A DNA stretch of 9,482 nucleotides, from NCBI GenBank assembly GCA_002347125.1, contig DDXG01000315.1, positions 1 to 9,482 on the forward strand, in the 5' to 3' direction. Under the pieces are notes generated by a model. That model was not told the origin of the DNA, searched no databases, and saw only the letters and a program-made list of their open reading frames with translations. The DNA comes from Phycisphaerales bacterium UBA2266 (GTDB taxonomy: Bacteria > Planctomycetota > Phycisphaerae > Sedimentisphaerales > Anaerobacaceae). Positions 6,590 through 9,482 of this stretch are shown piece after piece. The translations under genes were made by a program, and so were the position numbers. Within the stretch, counting starts at the first letter, position 1, and every line of letters begins with the position of its first letter.

Positions 6590-7408
6590 ATGGGCAGCTC
6601 TGTTTGCATGGATAAGAAGAACGCTGTTGCGGTGGCGCTGTGCCTTATCCTGCTTCTGGCCACACTGGCGGCGGTGGGGCCGGGCGGGCGGCGGCGGGCC
6701 AAGGAGAGCATCTGTCGGGCGAACCTGCGGATATGGGGCGAGATCACCGATGCCCACGCGCAGGACAACGACGGCCGCCTGTGGGATACGACGCCGGGGA
6801 CGCCATGTTACTGGTGGGTCCGATACATGGACGAACCCTACAAGGACTGGAAGACCAATCGCTTCTGGTTCTGTCCGACAGCGACCGTGCCCATAATCGA
6901 CGAAAACGGGAACACCGGATATCCGTCGACGCTTAGCACCTTCAACGCATGGGGAATATGGCACACCACCGGGGTCGGACCGAACGGCATTTCCGGCAGC
7001 TATGCCATCAATGGCTACGTTCTCGACCCGTCCAACCCATCCGCAAAGTACGAAGGAGGCGTGCCGGCGTCCAGTGGATGGCACACACCGTACGTCCAAG
7101 GTGCGGACCGCGTGCCGCTGTACGTCGATGCACTGCGATTCGACTTGTGGCCGCTGCCGACCAACGGACCCGCCGTGGATCAGAACGGCGCATGGTCCGG
7201 CAATAATATGGCTCGGTGCTGTATCAATCGGCATGATGGGGCGGTGAACATGGTCTTTCTGGACTTCTCGGCGAGAAAGTTGGGGCTCAAGGAGTTGTGG
7301 AAGCTCAAGTGGCACCGCGATTTCGACACGGATGGCCCGTGGACGCCGGCCGGAGGTGTCCAGCCGCAGGACTGGCCGCAGTGGATTCGCGAGTTCAAGG
7401 ACTACTGA
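6590..7408 (+). CDS. Divergent pseudopilin-like protein, tandem copy 3 (H-X9-DF)
   Basis: 272 residues from ATG 6590, chosen because GAGGTG (6581-6586) precedes it; GTG 6584 (two residues longer) and ATG 6608 (MDKKN) are alternatives. The N-terminal plan is that of copies 1 and 2: DKKN, a helix (~10-27, AVAVALCLILLLATLAAVG), then GPGGRRRAKESICRANLRIW and AQDNDGRLWD. The middle has FWFCPTAT, and the end reads LGLKELWKLKWHRDF then DGPWTPAGGVQPQDWPQWIR, a C-terminal ending I associate with another subgroup of Phycisphaerae and Lentisphaerae pseudopilin-like proteins. The family signature is changed: His215-X9-Asp225-Phe226, with Gly replaced by Phe. No prepilin motif is present. It is the last gene of the operon, 17 nt after copy 2. 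It is a distinct paralogue, not part of the recent duplication, and may be the partner of copies 1 and 2. Confidence 0.87.
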   Translation: MGSSVCMDKKNAVAVALCLILLLATLAAVGPGGRRRAKESICRANLRIWGEITDAHAQDNDGRLWDTTPGTPCYWWVRYMDEPYKDWKTNRFWFCPTATVPIIDENGNTGYPSTLSTFNAWGIWHTTGVGPNGISGSYAINGYVLDPSNPSAKYEGGVPASSGWHTPYVQGADRVPLYVDALRFDLWPLPTNGPAVDQNGAWSGNNMARCCINRHDGAVNMVFLDFSARKLGLKELWKLKWHRDFDTDGPWTPAGGVQPQDWPQWIREFKDY

Positions 7409-7490
7409 GTCCCATCCCAGATCTTCTGCCGTCCTGCGTGCAGGCGAGCGAATCGATGGCTGCGGCGACTTCGTCAGAGGCAATCCCTTC

Positions 7491-7519
7491 TTGATTCATA
7501 GAGCCGGCGGGCGTACCAT
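7491..7519 (+). promoter_or_regulatory. Candidate promoter of the aldo/keto reductase-Nudix pair
   Basis: TTGATT (7491-7496) and TACCAT (7514-7519) are separated by 17 bp, each matching the consensus at four of six positions. They lie in the 158-nt gap after the operon, with a predicted leader of about 40 nt to the ATG at 7567. No clear terminator lies between, so read-through from the operon is not excluded. Confidence 0.35.
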
Positions 7520-7566
7520 GCACCGGTTGGCGCGGACGCAGCGGCAGCGCATTGAAAGGTCTGGCA

Positions 7567-8493
7567 ATGAAGTACCGCCGGCTCGGCAGGACGGGCATGA
7601 AGGCATCGGTCGTAGGCATCGGCACGTGGCAGTTCGGGGGCGAATGGGGCAAGGACTTCGCGCAGGCGGAGGTCGACGCGATACTCGGACGGGCGGCGGA
7701 ACTCGGCGTCAACCTGGTCGATACGGCCGAGTGCTACGGCGACCATCTCTCCGAAAAGCTGGTGGGCAGGGCTATCGAGTCGGACCGCGACCGGTGGATC
7801 GTCGCCACGAAGTTCGGCCACAGATTCACCGGACTGTTCGCCCGCGAGGACGTCTACGACCCCGACGGCGTGCAAAGGCAGCTTGAAGATTCGTTGCGGG
7901 CCCTGCGAACCGACCGGATTGACCTCTACCAGTTCCACAGCGGCAGCGATGACCTGTTCGACACCGAAGGACTGTGGGAGATGCTCAGCGGACAGGTCAA
8001 GGCGGGTAAGATACGGCATCTGGGCATCTCCATCACGAGCAAGCCCAGGAGCACGCACCAGATCGACACCGCGACACAGGTCGGCGCCGGAGCCGTGCAG
8101 GTGGTCTACAACCGTCTGGCCCGCGGTCCGGAAGAACACGTTTTCAAGGTGTGCATGGAGCAGAACATCGGGGTGCTGGCGCGGGTGCCGCTGGCGTCGG
8201 GGTTTCTCAGCGGCAAGTACGACAAGAAGGCCAGTTTCAATGCGAACGACGTACGCGCCACATGGAAGGACCCGGCCGAGCGCGAGGCCTTGATCGACCA
8301 AGTCGAGCAGATCCGGCCGGAGGTCCCAGAGGGCGTGCCGATGGCCCAGTGGGCTCTGGCGTGGTGCCTGCGGCATCCAGCCGTAACCTGTGTGATCCCA
8401 GGGTGCAAGACAGTCCAGCAGGCCGAATCGAACGTTGCCGCGGCCTTATTGGATATGGTTCGAGACGACCATCCCCAGGCCGTGCGAGTATAG
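7567..8493 (+). CDS. Aldo/keto reductase, IolS/YhdN-like, NADP(H)-dependent
   Basis: 308 residues, normal length for the family. ATG 7567 follows AAAGGT by 6 nt; TTG 7552 would add five residues and is less likely. The protein starts with the family's MKYRRLGRTGMKASVVGIGT and has the full catalytic tetrad: Asp52 and Tyr57 (DTAECYG), Lys82 (ATKFGH) and His124 (YQFHSGSDD). The C-terminal IPGCKTVQQAESNVAA (from ~277) is the NADP phosphate-binding region. A TIM barrel reducing aldehydes or ketones with NADPH in the cytoplasm is expected; no signal peptide. The true substrate cannot be read from the sequence; sugar-derived or inositol-derived ketones and stress aldehydes are typical for relatives. 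It is followed 35 nt later by a Nudix hydrolase on the same strand, probably co-transcribed. Confidence 0.95.
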   Translation: MKYRRLGRTGMKASVVGIGTWQFGGEWGKDFAQAEVDAILGRAAELGVNLVDTAECYGDHLSEKLVGRAIESDRDRWIVATKFGHRFTGLFAREDVYDPDGVQRQLEDSLRALRTDRIDLYQFHSGSDDLFDTEGLWEMLSGQVKAGKIRHLGISITSKPRSTHQIDTATQVGAGAVQVVYNRLARGPEEHVFKVCMEQNIGVLARVPLASGFLSGKYDKKASFNANDVRATWKDPAEREALIDQVEQIRPEVPEGVPMAQWALAWCLRHPAVTCVIPGCKTVQQAESNVAAALLDMVRDDHPQAVRV

Positions 8494-8528
8494 ATGCTTA
8501 CCTAACTGACAAACCCAACGGAGGGTCC

Positions 8529-9074
8529 ATGCTCCAGCACTGGAGAACTCTTAGCAGTCGCGCAATCCATGAGAATCCCTGGTGGACGTATCGCCTGGAT
8601 GACTTTGAAATCCCGGGCCGGGTAAAGGGCCAGTACCACTACGTACACACCGCCGGATCGAGCATGGTCGTGCCGCTGACGGACGACGGGCGGATTATCA
8701 TGGTCAACCAGTACCGCTACCTGGGCCGGCGGGAGAGCGTGGAGTTTCCCTGTGGCAGCCTCCAGCATGGACGGACATACCCCGAAACCGCCCATCTGGA
8801 ATTGAGAGAGGAGACCGGTTACGCCGCAAAGACGCTGGAGCCCGTCGGCCGGTTCAACCCCTACAACGGCGTAACGGATGAGATGTGCGAGGTCTTCGTG
8901 GCGACGGGGCTCTCCCCGACACAAGCGCAACCGGACGCCACGGAGGAATTCGAGGTGGTCGCCTGCAGGCCGGCCGAGCTTGAGGCCTTTATCTCGCAGG
9001 CGAAGGTGTGGGATGGTATGACGCTGGCGGCCTGGGCCCTGGCGCGGGAGACCGTATTCGGCAGGCTCGGCTGA
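8529..9074 (+). CDS. Nudix hydrolase, ADP-ribose pyrophosphatase-like, with a variant Nudix box
   Basis: 181 residues. ATG 8529 has GGAGGG (8520-8525) just upstream; the open frame continues further 5' but only as an overlap with the reductase gene. The fold order is that of ADP-ribose pyrophosphatase-type Nudix enzymes: YHYVHTAGSSMVVPL, IIMVNQYRYLGRRESVEFPC (~57-75), then the Nudix box. The consensus is G-X5-E-X7-R-E-U-X-E-E-X-G-U; here it is Gly76-X5-Arg82-X7-Leu90-Glu91-Leu-Arg-Glu94-Glu95-Thr-Gly97-Tyr98. The three glutamates that bind metal (91, 94, 95) are kept, while the first Glu is Arg and the Arg is Leu. Hydrolysis of a nucleoside diphosphate-linked metabolite remains likely, substrate unknown. 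It ends 4 nt from a convergent small gene. Confidence 0.9.
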   Translation: MLQHWRTLSSRAIHENPWWTYRLDDFEIPGRVKGQYHYVHTAGSSMVVPLTDDGRIIMVNQYRYLGRRESVEFPCGSLQHGRTYPETAHLELREETGYAAKTLEPVGRFNPYNGVTDEMCEVFVATGLSPTQAQPDATEEFEVVACRPAELEAFISQAKVWDGMTLAAWALARETVFGRLG

Positions 9075-9078
9075 CCGC

Positions 9079-9213
9079 TCAGCGGCGGTTCGCCAGCCGC
9101 CCCAGAATCTCCATCTTGCTCTGCCAGCAGTGGGAATCCAGTTCATCCTCCCAGCGGCAGGCGTTGTCCAGCAGACCCGCAAGATAATCCAGGATGTTTC
9201 GCAGCAGCCTCAT
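9079..9213 (-). CDS. Small 44-residue hypothetical protein
   Basis: The ATG at 9213 on the minus strand is preceded by AAAGGAGC with a 7-nt spacer, an excellent ribosome binding site that decides this start over longer in-frame ones (up to 9342). The peptide begins MRLLRNILDYLAGLLDNACR, continues WEDELDSHCWQSKMEILGRL and ends ANRR. It looks like one or two amphipathic helices with a charged middle, two cysteines and two tryptophans; there is no clear membrane helix. I do not recognise the family. It converges on the Nudix gene with a 4-nt gap and lies downstream of the partial minus-strand gene, so it may be the last gene of that transcript. Confidence 0.6.
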   Translation of the reverse strand: MRLLRNILDYLAGLLDNACRWEDELDSHCWQSKMEILGRLANRR

Positions 9214-9346
9214 TTTCGGGCTCCTTTCGGCACTCGGCGTTCCTGGGCCTCCATGACTTCCGGTCTCCACATAGAGAAGGCACCAAGTGGGCACAGAGTA
9301 ACCGAGAAACGGCCGCCGAATGTGCACGAATCGGTGTTCCACCCCC

Positions 9347-9482
9347 CTACGGCCTCATGGCTCGCGGGTCGCAGACATCATCGAAACCGACCTCCACCTG
9401 CTTGTCGCCGATGATGACCCGGACTGTGGCGTGTCTTCGGCGGATTCGGTCGATGACGCCTTCGGCGCCGAAGGAAAGAACA
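9347..9482 (-). CDS. C-terminal end of an unidentified protein (runs off the window)
   Basis: On the minus strand a frame is open from the window edge to TAG at 9349-9347. Its 44 residues read VLSFGAEGVIDRIRRRHATV, then RVIIGDKQVEVGFDDVCDPR and AMRP. The beta-rich RxATVRVIIGDKQVEV part resembles a small barrel end of a larger protein, but I cannot name a family from this much. The 133 nt between this stop and the small gene at 9213 show no gene I can support. If transcribed together, the small gene would be its downstream partner. Confidence 0.6.
   Translation of the reverse strand, partial: VLSFGAEGVIDRIRRRHATVRVIIGDKQVEVGFDDVCDPRAMRP

Noticed and set aside
7433..7444. Inverted repeat CCTGC-GT-GCAGG after the operon, considered as a terminator
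   Set aside because: Two-nt loop and no T-run follows.
1..9482. CRISPR array, tRNA, rRNA, insertion sequence or phage genes
   Set aside because: I saw no spaced direct repeats, cloverleaf, transposase or terminal inverted repeats on reading the window; RNA genes were not searched with covariance models.

Overview
The window looks like chromosomal DNA from a GC-rich Planctomycetota bacterium, most likely of the Phycisphaerae type. Three things point there: a secreted PQQ-like beta-propeller ending in a pair of dockerin-like EF-hand repeats, a tandem set of pseudopilin-like proteins with the H-X9-DG signature, and a large secreted protein of an uncharacterised predicted alpha/alpha-barrel kind. 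The lineage is inferred from protein style only; no rRNA or tRNA gene was seen.

Layout. (1) 1-840, minus strand: the start of a TetR-family repressor with a likely self-controlled promoter (two TTTGT-type half sites 30 bp apart), then what I read as a decayed DUF2339-type multi-membrane gene reduced to a proline/alanine linker, a first helix and the last helix. (2) 949-3003, plus strand: a single secreted 684-residue protein, probably a carbohydrate-active or related (alpha/alpha) barrel enzyme of unknown specificity. (3) 3049-7408, plus strand: a near-consensus sigma70-type promoter followed by four tightly packed genes: the beta-propeller/dockerin-like protein and three membrane-anchored pseudopilin-like paralogues. 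The first two paralogues carry H-X9-DG and share a nearly identical 60-nt block. The third is divergent and has H-X9-DF. None has the usual prepilin peptidase motif, although the rest of each protein matches the family. (4) 7491-9074, plus strand: an aldo/keto reductase with an intact catalytic tetrad, then a Nudix hydrolase with an altered Nudix box, probably a two-gene unit for cytoplasmic metabolite reduction or clean-up. (5) 9079-9482, minus strand: a 44-residue small gene with a strong ribosome binding site, and the C-terminal end of another unidentified gene.

How the parts may work together: the 3.0-7.4 kb operon would produce cell-envelope or secreted proteins (propeller scaffold plus anchored pseudopilin-like proteins), and the upstream secreted barrel protein suggests a polysaccharide-facing region. 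No function of this operon is known to me. The best candidate for an undescribed system is this operon; the other notable items are the gene remnant, the 3-codon upstream ORF and the variant Nudix box.
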